In this document: piece by piece, positions 37,882-44,420 of the stretch | Position numbering within the stretch: the stretch's first letter is position 1 | Layout of the letters: the number at the start of each line of letters is the position of its first letter | Assembly (NCBI GenBank): GCA_964565685.1 | Contig: CAZMFR010000008.1 | Coordinates: 1 to 44,420 of the forward strand | Source of the DNA: JAGWNR01 sp964565685 | GTDB lineage: Bacteria > Patescibacteriota > Minisyncoccia > Phycocordibacterales > PALSA-1337 | DNA: 44,420 nt | Direction of reading: 5' to 3' | The notes under the pieces: generated by a model | Database searches by the model: none | Told to the model about the DNA's origin: nothing | The model's input: the letters and a program-made list of their open reading frames with translations, nothing else | Position numbers and translations under genes: made by a program

Positions 37882-37890
37882 ACGATAGCA
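37882..37890 (-). promoter_or_regulatory. weak extended -10 of the 37503 gene
   Basis: TGCTATCGT on the minus strand, 10 nt before the ATG at 37871. Confidence 0.4.
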
Positions 37891-37917
37891 TATTTTAACT
37901 TATTCACACACAATACC

Positions 37918-37947
37918 TTGACTTTTAAGGTAAATTTAGTAGATTAT
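37918..37947 (+). promoter_or_regulatory. plus-strand promoter of a candidate structured RNA
   Basis: TTGACT (37918-37923), 18-bp spacer, GATTAT (37942-37947). The expected start is near 37951-37954, where a long paired element begins. Confidence 0.55.
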
Positions 37948-37950
37948 ATA

Positions 37951-38038
37951 TAGCGTTTGGAGGGCTTTGGCCCTGTCACGGCTATATCAACGCTGTAGCC
38001 AAACGCTAACAAAGCACCTGCGAATAGCGGGTTTTTTG
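37951..38038 (+). ncRNA. candidate structured RNA with terminator
   Basis: An outer 10-bp stem TAGCGTTTGG (37951-37960) / CCAAACGCTA (37999-38008) encloses two hairpins: AGGGC/GCCCT (37961-37974) and GGCTA/TAGCC (37980-38000, sharing its last pairs with the outer stem). A terminator hairpin ACCTGC/GCGGGT follows, then TTTTTT, ending near 38038. No protein frame fits. The identity is unknown; tRNA, SRP RNA and 5S rRNA are excluded by size and motifs. Confidence 0.55.
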
Positions 38039-38049
38039 TTAACTTAACA

Positions 38050-38619
38050 TTAGTCTTCATCGCTAGTCATGTTATGTAGAATTCTCTTGCTGTTCACTCT
38101 ATCGATACCCCAATATGGTATAACACTCCAAAAATATTTCTCACCACCTACGATCTGCTTTACAAGGACTTTTATTCTTAAATTTTCAATAATAGCGATA
38201 AATTCATATGTAACGACGTCTTTCAGAACCTTTTCCCATCTAGAATTTGTTTTTTGTGTTTCAAATTGTCTGGTCTCTCTGATTCCTTGCAAAGTCCTAG
38301 AATTCTGAATAACCGTTGGCACATATTTAAGAAGTTTTAATCGAGCATACTGGTCCTTTTGCACACGAGCAACTTGATCAGATTTGAATTTCAAGTGACG
38401 CAACCCTTTGGCATTGAATGCTATTTTTTCTTTAAAATAAGGACAATAAACCTCGCTAAGTGTTGCGTAAAAAGCTTCCGCATCGGCTTTGACTTCATTA
38501 AAATCTTCTTCGTCTTTGATATTAAACTTCCCAGTCTTTTTCGCAGGAGAATTGGCAACAACATCAGCTATACCAGGCTCTTTTTCGACTGTCTGTTTTG
38601 TAATATCAGAAGTAGCCAT
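38050..38619 (-). CDS. hypothetical protein, possibly BECR-fold nuclease, 189 aa
   Basis: A Lys/Glu-rich N-terminal tail (1-50) is followed by a compact domain: 'VYCPYFKEKIAFNAKGLRHLKF', 'RLKLLKYVPTVIQNSRTLQGIRETRQFE', 'WEKVLKDVVTYEFIAIIENLRIKVLVKQIVGGEKYFWSVIPYW'. The order of elements (CPYFKEKI, His, Arg, then V.V...G..FWSVIP) resembles phage barnase/EndoU/colicin-type (PBECR) nucleases, but the assignment is only by eye. It is the last gene of the LexA operon. Confidence 0.65.
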   Translation of the reverse strand: MATSDITKQTVEKEPGIADVVANSPAKKTGKFNIKDEEDFNEVKADAEAFYATLSEVYCPYFKEKIAFNAKGLRHLKFKSDQVARVQKDQYARLKLLKYVPTVIQNSRTLQGIRETRQFETQKTNSRWEKVLKDVVTYEFIAIIENLRIKVLVKQIVGGEKYFWSVIPYWGIDRVNSKRILHNMTSDED

Positions 38620-38625
38620 TTTAGT

Positions 38626-38808
38626 TTAGTGTCTCTTATGCTTCGCCGGATCCGTCAATTTATACGTCATCCCATCCTTTTTCTGCGGCGGCAAGGTTTT
38701 TCCTTTGACTGCAGTAATTTGCTTGCCTGTATCACCACCACGTGGACCAATGATGTCGTATAAGCCTGAACGTTGGGCGATTTGACCTGGTTTGAGGAGT
38801 TTTTTCAT
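38626..38808 (-). CDS. YjzC-like small protein, 60 aa
   Basis: Reads MKKLLKPGQIAQRSGLYDIIGPRGGDTGKQITAVKGKTLPPQ and resembles the small YjzC family (PGQ.A..SG.Y...GPRGGDTG....V.G...PP). The family's function is unknown. It overlaps the upstream LexA-like gene by 4 bp (ATGA, 38805-38808) and lies 6 bp before the next gene, so the three genes form one transcript under the LexA-like promoter. Confidence 0.8.
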   Translation of the reverse strand: MKKLLKPGQIAQRSGLYDIIGPRGGDTGKQITAVKGKTLPPQKKDGMTYKLTDPAKHKRH

Positions 38809-39488
38809 AAATTTGAATTATTATTAGTAAATTTGTCAGGCACGACTTCAGTAACAACAGCCGCGGGATTTGATATAACACCAATGACCTTTCCAGCTAT
38901 TTTAAAATTTTCATTAAGTATAATCGGTTTGTATTTCGGATCGGTCGATTCTGGACGAAGGATCACAAACCCATCTTTGCGGTCTAATTTTTTGACAGTG
39001 ACCATGTCACCTATTATTGCCACTATACGATCACCAACATTGGCATCTTGAGTCAGCTGGATGAGGATATAATCTCCTTCATTTATATTAGCATCGTTCA
39101 TACTGTTCCCAACGGCGCGTACAGCTGCAATGTCACCTTTACCTGCGATAATGGAACGATCAATTTCAATTGTCTCATCGTATCTCTCGTCCGCGACGAT
39201 GTTAAGATTATCGCAACCGACTGATGCTCGGACTGGGATAAGGACTGTCTGTGTAGACAAACCGAAAGAATCAGTGTTTCTAAGATCAATATTACGCTTC
39301 GCGTTCTTGCGACGAACAATATATCCCTTGGTTTCCAAGGCGTTGAGTAGCTCGTAAACAGCATTTGGCCATTTTGTTTCCATCCTATTACAAAGCTCAC
39401 GAATGGTCGGGGAACGTTGGTATTCTTCGTTAAATTGCTTGATAATGGCATATAACTTGGCCTGTTTTGGTGTAAGTGGTTGTTGCAT
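38805..39488 (-). CDS. LexA/S24-family repressor
   Basis: From ATG 39488, 227 aa. The N-terminal winged helix 'LTPKQAKLYAIIKQFNEEYQRSPTIRELCNRM' is LexA-like; the C-terminal S24 peptidase domain has the catalytic Ser129 ('VRAVGNSMNDANINEGDYILI') and Lys166 ('DMVTVKKL') at the usual 37-residue distance. The expected Ala-Gly or Cys-Gly cleavage pair is absent; the region reads 'IPVRASVGCDNLN', so self-cleavage is uncertain. It may control the DNA damage response or act as a phage-type repressor. Its promoter (39495-39503, TTTACT-17-TATAAT) ends 6 nt before the ATG, so the mRNA is leaderless. A YjzC-like gene and a possible nuclease gene follow. Confidence 0.88.
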   Translation of the reverse strand: MQQPLTPKQAKLYAIIKQFNEEYQRSPTIRELCNRMETKWPNAVYELLNALETKGYIVRRKNAKRNIDLRNTDSFGLSTQTVLIPVRASVGCDNLNIVADERYDETIEIDRSIIAGKGDIAAVRAVGNSMNDANINEGDYILIQLTQDANVGDRIVAIIGDMVTVKKLDRKDGFVILRPESTDPKYKPIILNENFKIAGKVIGVISNPAAVVTEVVPDKFTNNNSNL

Positions 39489-39494
39489 GTAGAC

Positions 39495-39503
39495 ATTATA
39501 CCA
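39495..39503 (-). promoter_or_regulatory. extended -10 promoter of the LexA-like operon, leaderless geometry
   Basis: TGGTATAAT on the minus strand, exactly 6 nt before the ATG, with TTTACT 17 bp upstream of the -10 hexamer. Confidence 0.75.
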
Positions 39504-39626
39504 AATCATATGAGTTAAGTAAATACAGGATAAGGTTGTACTACTTGTAAATTAAGTGCCTATGTGTTAAGATGCCCCCAACTCGGATGAGCGCTACCGG
39601 GGATTATTAGTTAATCGAAAAATCTC

Positions 39627-39905
39627 ATGTTCAAAAAAACATTTGATGATGCTACTGTCGAGGCAGTTTGGAAGAAAGGAACTCCGGAGCCAGGACTTCC
39701 CTCATTCCGAAAAGACGTTTGCGGTGCTTCTATGCAGAGAAGCAAGTATGGTGAGACTGTCAATTGGGGTTGGGAAATTGATCATATCATTCCTGTATCA
39801 AAAGGAGGTAGTGATAATTTATCTAATCTCCAGCCGCTCCAATGGGAGAATAACCGCGCAAAAGGCGACATTCTCGGCCGGTGGACCTGCAGCATCACCT
39901 CATAA
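39627..39905 (+). CDS. HNH endonuclease, 92 aa
   Basis: Small HNH nuclease: 'WGWEIDHIIPVSKGGSDNLSNLQPLQWENNRAKGD' contains the paired Asp-His, the central Asn and the Asn/Lys-containing third motif of the beta-beta-alpha metal fold. There are no zinc CxxC pairs. It is divergent from the LexA-like operon and convergent with the restriction-modification gene. No clear ribosome site. Confidence 0.9.
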   Translation: MFKKTFDDATVEAVWKKGTPEPGLPSFRKDVCGASMQRSKYGETVNWGWEIDHIIPVSKGGSDNLSNLQPLQWENNRAKGDILGRWTCSITS

Positions 39906-39971
39906 GTAGATAACTGACCTTTCAGCCAGTTGTCCCAATGATGTCCCCTGCTTATGCTGGGGACTTTGTTA

Positions 39972-42900
39972 TTATAATATACATACTTTATCTATCTCCT
40001 TCATCGCCCTCCCTGTCTCTACCAGCACCACGATCATTTTCTGATAATGTTCAATGTCCTGATTCGTCAGCTTCCTACCCTGTCGATCCTTGAGCCATTT
40101 TTGAGCGGGTTGATAACCACCGATATAGAAATTCCAAGCAACTTCCGGAACACCACCAAAATATTGCGTTTTATTTATGAAAACATAACCGTTGTCGTAC
40201 TTTGGGTATTTGGCGTCGACTGTGTCGCTTCCAGATTCTGGAAAGATCGTAATCGGCGTATTGAGCTTTGACGATTCAAGAAGATGAAGTTCGCGCAATT
40301 CTTTACCAAGATCGACAAGCGACTTGAACGACTGCACATCTTTTGGATACGGTACGCGCGGAAAATCAATCTTCAGAAATTCCCTGTATTTTTCGCGATA
40401 GGTCGGCGAGTACAAGACGGCATAGATATAGTCAAAGATGTCTTCGGGCGAAACCTTGCCAACGATTTTTTCAATTTGATCAACGATTTCTTTTTTGAGG
40501 TTTGAGACTTTTGAGCCATCGTCGGCAAAGACATACAATGGAGCTTCAATCGGAATACCTTTATTACTAAAAAACACACGGTTATCAGACATATTCCTAC
40601 TAACCATAATATGATTATATTTATCTCCACCGATTGCTTGTCTTGTATAAATAAGACCGATGTTTTTTCCTCCAAGAAAATTCCTCATCGTATTTGTACG
40701 AGGTCGCCAGACAAGCTTATTATCAAAATATGTATAACGATTATCAAATGGTCGATACGCAAAAGGTACGATCTTGGTCGAATCATCAGAAATATCTTTC
40801 TTATTTTTTATAACCCATTCTGCATAGTTTTTTCCTAAACCAAATTTCTCTTTCAACACGCTTTCTGAAATATTTTCGTTTAGAAATTCGTCGACACGAT
40901 TTTGTAAAACTTCCTTATCTTCATCTACAATAAAGTCGTCACCCATCGTTACGATTCCTGTGGTATTTTGTAAGAAAAGATCATTTACATTAAATCCTTC
41001 TTGATATTTTCCTTCAAGTTCAATAGAGCCGCCTTTCATAAACGGTAAATTTGGTAAACGAGCCTCAATAGTCACCCATGGAATATTTTCCAAAGTAAGC
41101 TTGTTAAGTTGATCAAATTTACTTTCTTGTTTACCCCACACATCAAAACGGCGAACATCTGCTAAATTACCCTTCTTTTTCTTCCCAGTCTTTACGGCAA
41201 GCATGATTGCTACACCTTGTTGTATAGCAAATACATTCTCGTCTTTACCCCCATCTGGCGATACTTCTTTTTTCTTAGCATTACCATGAAGATCAATAAC
41301 AAAAATTGAATCGAAAGTATTCATCAAATGCCAACGCATACCACGAAATGTTGGATTATCGAGGTAACCGTGGTTCGTGATAAAACCAACAATTCCGTCG
41401 CCATTCTTTTCAACCATTTCCTCAGCAAAAGCAATAAATTTTACGTAATCATCATTGAGCCAGTGCTTTCGCTCTTGTAATTTAATTTTTCCTCCCGGCT
41501 CGATCTTGTACTTATCAACCAAACTATTGGCATATTCTGTTTCATTCGAGGAAACTCCACTATACGGCGGATTACCAATAACAACCATAATAGGCGTCTC
41601 GTTCTTGATCTTGGAGGCGGCTTGGCTCTCTTCGGTGATAGTCTGGCCGAAGCCAAGACCAAAAAGCGAATCCTCGACTTTAACTCCTTCTTCGAGAGAA
41701 TTAGTCAGATAGATTCCGAGGCGATGATGAAAATCTGCAATACCACTATCGTGCAAAGTCATGGCAATCTTAAGATGTGCAATGGTATACGGCGCCATCA
41801 TGAGTTCAAAGCCATGGAGGCGTGGCAAAAGATCATCCTCAACATACGATTTCCATCTGCCCTCTTGGCCTTTGAACTGACTGGCAATGTGTTTGACTGC
41901 TTCGTTCAAGAAAGTACCTGTGCCGGTAGCTGGATCAAGAATTTGCACTTTATGGATGCTTTCTTTGCCTTTTATACCCTGCTTCGTCGTCTTCACTTCA
42001 ATCTTCGTCGTATCTGAAAGCCCGCCAGCGAGACCAAATTCCTTTTGGAGGAGATGGTCCGTAGCGCGAATAATGAATTGCACCACAGGCAAAGGTGTAT
42101 AGAAGACGCCCATTTTCTTGCGCTTTTCCGGATCATATTCTTTCAAGAAATCCTCGTAGAAATGCACGACTGGATCGGCTGAATTTTTGTCAGAGCCGAG
42201 CAATCCTTTTTGCGTAGCATATTCATGCATCAATGCGTGCACATCAGCGTTCATGAAAACCTCACATAACTCATTAACAATAACTTTCAAACGTGTATCG
42301 AAATTGACTCCAGCGATATGGTCAAAAAATTGCCGCAAAAAAGGATTCGATTTTGGAATCAGCTCGCGAGCTTCTTCACGGGTAAAATTTTCCGGTGTTT
42401 TGTCTTCGAATCGTGCAGCAAAAAGACCGTAAACTAGAGTTTGGGCATACGTGTCAGCAAATTGTTCTTCTGTTAGATCGTGAATAAGGATCTTCTTGAA
42501 GGATTCGTACATTCGTCGAAGCTCATTGTTGCGCTCGTGTTCATTCACGACATACTCGCTCACTTTGTCACGTATGCGCCGCGCTTTGTCACCCATGATC
42601 TTTGCGAGTTTCGTGCTCGACGTGATTTTTTCCGTTTGAGTGAGAAATGTCCTGATCGCATCTTCGAGCTCCATATAAGCTCTTTCATTTGGTACAATTT
42701 CATTACCAATAAGCTTGGCAATAATAACCGGCTCACCATATTTATTCCCGTGGCGATAGAAGCGGAATTCGAGAGAATTTGTCAGTATGAGTGAGCCATA
42801 TTCGAGATACCGTTTCATCTGCTCGCTTTTTTCTGTCTCATCGAGACTGACTTTCAAATCCTTGGCTTCGGCATATCCAGCGCTCAATTCTTGTGATCTC

Positions 42901-43082
42901 ATCAGAGCAAAATCTGGTGCACCGTGTTCTGAATGTTTGGGATCATTTATAGCATGTAATTTTGGCACTACAGACTCAAAGAGTGCTTTTAATGCCGGAC
43001 GATAAGCATGCTCGACAGCTTGTCCACTTTTAAATTCCTTTGTTATAGCCGCGATATAAACCTCAACTGGATTTTCTTTCAT
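39972..43082 (-). CDS. one-piece restriction-modification enzyme (type IIG/ISP-like)
   Basis: Protein of 1036 aa. The N-terminal nuclease module has APDFAL...GYAEAK (Asp57, Glu72, Lys74), a PD-(D/E)XK set. A helical connector ('MGVFYTPLPVVQFIIRATDHLL') leads to the gamma-class N6-adenine methyltransferase with SAM motif DPATGTGTF (383-391) and catalytic NPPY (504-507), followed by a C-terminal target-recognition region ('IPWVTIEARLPNLPFMKGGSIELEG', 'VWRPRTNTMRNFLGG'). It lacks the SF2 helicase of type ISP enzymes such as LlaGI and is nearer to type IIG. One polypeptide would cut and methylate, so no separate methylase is needed. The target is unknown. Confidence 0.9.
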   Translation of the reverse strand: MKENPVEVYIAAITKEFKSGQAVEHAYRPALKALFESVVPKLHAINDPKHSEHGAPDFALMRSQELSAGYAEAKDLKVSLDETEKSEQMKRYLEYGSLILTNSLEFRFYRHGNKYGEPVIIAKLIGNEIVPNERAYMELEDAIRTFLTQTEKITSSTKLAKIMGDKARRIRDKVSEYVVNEHERNNELRRMYESFKKILIHDLTEEQFADTYAQTLVYGLFAARFEDKTPENFTREEARELIPKSNPFLRQFFDHIAGVNFDTRLKVIVNELCEVFMNADVHALMHEYATQKGLLGSDKNSADPVVHFYEDFLKEYDPEKRKKMGVFYTPLPVVQFIIRATDHLLQKEFGLAGGLSDTTKIEVKTTKQGIKGKESIHKVQILDPATGTGTFLNEAVKHIASQFKGQEGRWKSYVEDDLLPRLHGFELMMAPYTIAHLKIAMTLHDSGIADFHHRLGIYLTNSLEEGVKVEDSLFGLGFGQTITEESQAASKIKNETPIMVVIGNPPYSGVSSNETEYANSLVDKYKIEPGGKIKLQERKHWLNDDYVKFIAFAEEMVEKNGDGIVGFITNHGYLDNPTFRGMRWHLMNTFDSIFVIDLHGNAKKKEVSPDGGKDENVFAIQQGVAIMLAVKTGKKKKGNLADVRRFDVWGKQESKFDQLNKLTLENIPWVTIEARLPNLPFMKGGSIELEGKYQEGFNVNDLFLQNTTGIVTMGDDFIVDEDKEVLQNRVDEFLNENISESVLKEKFGLGKNYAEWVIKNKKDISDDSTKIVPFAYRPFDNRYTYFDNKLVWRPRTNTMRNFLGGKNIGLIYTRQAIGGDKYNHIMVSRNMSDNRVFFSNKGIPIEAPLYVFADDGSKVSNLKKEIVDQIEKIVGKVSPEDIFDYIYAVLYSPTYREKYREFLKIDFPRVPYPKDVQSFKSLVDLGKELRELHLLESSKLNTPITIFPESGSDTVDAKYPKYDNGYVFINKTQYFGGVPEVAWNFYIGGYQPAQKWLKDRQGRKLTNQDIEHYQKMIVVLVETGRAMKEIDKVCIL

Positions 43083-43151
43083 ACATATTATTCTGCCATA
43101 TTTTCTTGGATTATTCTACTTCCCTTACACCTTCACCCAATACCCCAACAC

Positions 43152-43655
43152 TCCCTAAAAAACTCCTACAAACAGCGCAAGGCGGTCATTACGGGCTTTA
43201 AGAACGGCGCACAGAAGAACAAGCCTGCACTTCTCGAATATCTGGAAAAACACTTTCATTTTGATGACGCACGGAGGACTGTCGACTATACAGGCCTCCA
43301 CAGCGTGCTCGGCAACTTGGGCAAAAAGAGCCATGACACGCATGGCGCGTCTGCCGACGAGAGATCTGCTTTGATCGCAAAAGAGACATCAACAATAACC
43401 GTGAAAAGTGATGAAAATAGTGCCGTTTTTCACGATTATAGACGAATTTTTAGTGAATTTAAGGCATTTTCTAATCAAATTCAATATATTTTTGACCATT
43501 TCGTCCGTATGGACAAAATGGTTGTGGATAAAATTTTGCATCACCCCTCCCACCAATACTCCGTCGAATCGACATCGCCGCGGCGCGATAGACGGCCTTG
43601 TGTCACGAGCTCGTCGAGGTATTCTTCCGCAGTCCTCTTTGGCACGAGGAGATGA
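43152..43655 (+). pseudogene. 5'-truncated ORF, possibly a decayed gene
   Basis: The frame reads as plausible protein from about 43170 ('KAVITGFKNGAQKNKPALLEYLEKHFHFDDARRTVDYTGLHSVLGNLGKKSHDTHGASADERSALIAKE') to about 43540. No start codon with ribosome site or promoter exists; upstream, the frame is antisense to the restriction gene, and its 3' end overlaps the 43541 gene. The GKKSHDTHG stretch faintly recalls HEPN or Abi C-terminal domains. A remnant of a defence gene is possible. Confidence 0.3.
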
Positions 43656-44227
43656 AGCTCGACATCGCGGACAGTGAAATGGCTTTTCTTTTCTGCAAAC
43701 GCTAGGATGCGCGCCAGCTTGTCTGCCTTGTTGCCTCGGCGCTTGGCGAGGCCGAGGATGGCGAGTGTCTTCATATCGGAGCGGGATCTGGGTGGAGCCG
43801 TCTGGTGGTCAGTAGAATATTCTGTGATCTCGGGATTGATAGGAGAAACGGACGTGTCAGAAACAGCCGTCGGTTCTGTGACCTCAAGATTTGAAGGGGT
43901 GATAGGTGCGGCTACGGGCGCGCTTTCGGACACGAATGCCGCATCCTCATCTGATGGCTCTTGTGGCGCTGTTTGCGGCGGGACTTGCGATGCATCGGGT
44001 TGCAGCGCAGGCAAAGGCGTCACAGGAGTCGGAACTATGACGGGAGCCGCGTCGTCGTCTGGCTCGGGCATTGTGACATCTTGGGCGAGCGGCTGTTGCG
44101 CCGGTTGAGTCGGCTCTATCGGAGGCGCAGTGATAGAGGCGTCTTCATCGGGCGCTTCTGGAGGAATGACCCTTCCGTTGTCAGGGTCTTCGACTGGCGC
44201 GCTCGGCTGTGGAGCATCTGGGTCCAT
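43541..44227 (-). CDS. Pro-rich protein with C-terminal winged helix
   Basis: Protein of 228 aa. Residues 1-150 are low-complexity Pro/Ala/Asp/Glu/Thr (PSAPVEDPDNGRVIPPEAP...), a disordered tail. The C-terminal 75 residues form a winged helix: 'RRGNKADKLARILAFAEKKSHFTVRDVELHLLVPKRTAEEYLDELVTQGRLSRRGDVDSTEYWWEG'. It is likely a DNA-binding protein or a partner of the transcription or DNA-processing machinery. An extended -10 box ends 6 nt before the ATG. Confidence 0.8.
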   Translation of the reverse strand: MDPDAPQPSAPVEDPDNGRVIPPEAPDEDASITAPPIEPTQPAQQPLAQDVTMPEPDDDAAPVIVPTPVTPLPALQPDASQVPPQTAPQEPSDEDAAFVSESAPVAAPITPSNLEVTEPTAVSDTSVSPINPEITEYSTDHQTAPPRSRSDMKTLAILGLAKRRGNKADKLARILAFAEKKSHFTVRDVELHLLVPKRTAEEYLDELVTQGRLSRRGDVDSTEYWWEG

Positions 44228-44233
44228 AGGAAA

Positions 44234-44242
44234 AGTATAGCA
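44234..44242 (-). promoter_or_regulatory. extended -10 promoter of the 43541 gene, leaderless geometry
   Basis: TGCTATACT on the minus strand, exactly 6 nt before the ATG at 44227. Confidence 0.7.
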
Positions 44243-44319
44243 AAGAAAACCACTTCATCTATCGAAACATGTGCGCAATTCTGCGGCTATGATCGGCAAT
44301 ATTTTTTATTTTTCTATAT

Positions 44320-44349
44320 TTGACAAACAGTGTTTAGATATGATATAAT
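44320..44349 (+). promoter_or_regulatory. near-consensus promoter reading off the right edge
   Basis: TTGACA (44320-44325), 18-bp spacer, TATAAT (44344-44349), with about 70 bp of leader in the window and no start codon with ribosome site yet. A strong promoter like this may serve a stable RNA or a gene beyond the edge. Confidence 0.8.
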
Positions 44350-44420
44350 TAGGGCAGGTCTGCCATCCTCCAGTTACCCCTTAAGTAGGACACTCTCTTG
44401 TTGATAATAGTAACTCGACG

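Noticed and set aside
37951..38008. Integron attC site or tRNA-like element
   Set aside because: The outer stem ends do not fit the RYYYAAC/GTTRRRY core sites, and there is no anticodon or T-arm; treated as an unknown structured RNA.

Overview
The window looks like chromosomal DNA of a Candidate Phyla Radiation (Patescibacteria, Parcubacteria-like) bacterium. This is inferred from the gene repertoire: short genes in short operons, many small membrane-anchored proteins of unknown function, a transketolase split into two genes, sparse central carbon genes, a very short type IV pilin, DUF5666 proteins beside a MacAB-type exporter, and scattered solitary defence genes. No rRNA or tRNA gene, CRISPR array, transposase or integrase was recognised.

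Layout. 1-4.5 kb: two small hypothetical genes, an ABC exporter, a NIF3/YqfO-like protein and an alpha/beta hydrolase, all on the minus strand. 4.5-7.5 kb: a plus-strand group (hypothetical, GNAT, two membrane proteins, hypothetical) using Shine-Dalgarno sites or structured leaders. 7.5-17.7 kb: minus-strand core genes, namely gltX, murG, ftsW, a mini-pilin cluster, class II fructose-bisphosphate aldolase, split transketolase, an RPE-like protein with altered metal ligands, and an RpiB of the glutamate-base type. 17.7-20.5 kb: a MazF/PemK-like toxin, a MazG-like NTP pyrophosphatase and gap. 20.8-26.3 kb: a plus-strand unit of sigma factor, small membrane protein, DUF5666 protein, MacA-like adaptor, MacB-like ATPase and permease. 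26.4-35.6 kb: hypothetical proteins, an ABC-2 exporter with an embedded VOC protein, an SDR, a Cas4/RecB-like nuclease and a YgjP-like metallopeptidase. 35.6-44.4 kb: an accessory region with Fic, a frameshifted PD-(D/E)XK gene and a fragment of a second copy, a candidate structured RNA, a LexA-like operon, an HNH nuclease, a one-piece restriction-modification enzyme, a 5'-truncated ORF and a winged-helix protein.

Two organising features stand out. First, many genes carry an extended -10 box (TGNTATAMT) that ends exactly 6 nt, or 7-10 nt, before the ATG, which predicts leaderless mRNAs. Accessory genes more often have a Shine-Dalgarno site. Second, the intergenic spaces hold families of repeated palindromes: a 21-bp palindrome in three copies (two abutting leaderless promoters in the same arrangement), an AT-rich 29-33 bp palindrome in three copies, a 64-bp direct repeat before two successive exporter genes, and AAAGTC-based imperfect hairpins.

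The strongest candidates for something undescribed are a compact transcription unit at 37918-38038 (promoter, branched RNA, terminator), a very short transcription unit convergent with the toxin gene (17831-17920), and the palindrome plus leaderless-promoter module.
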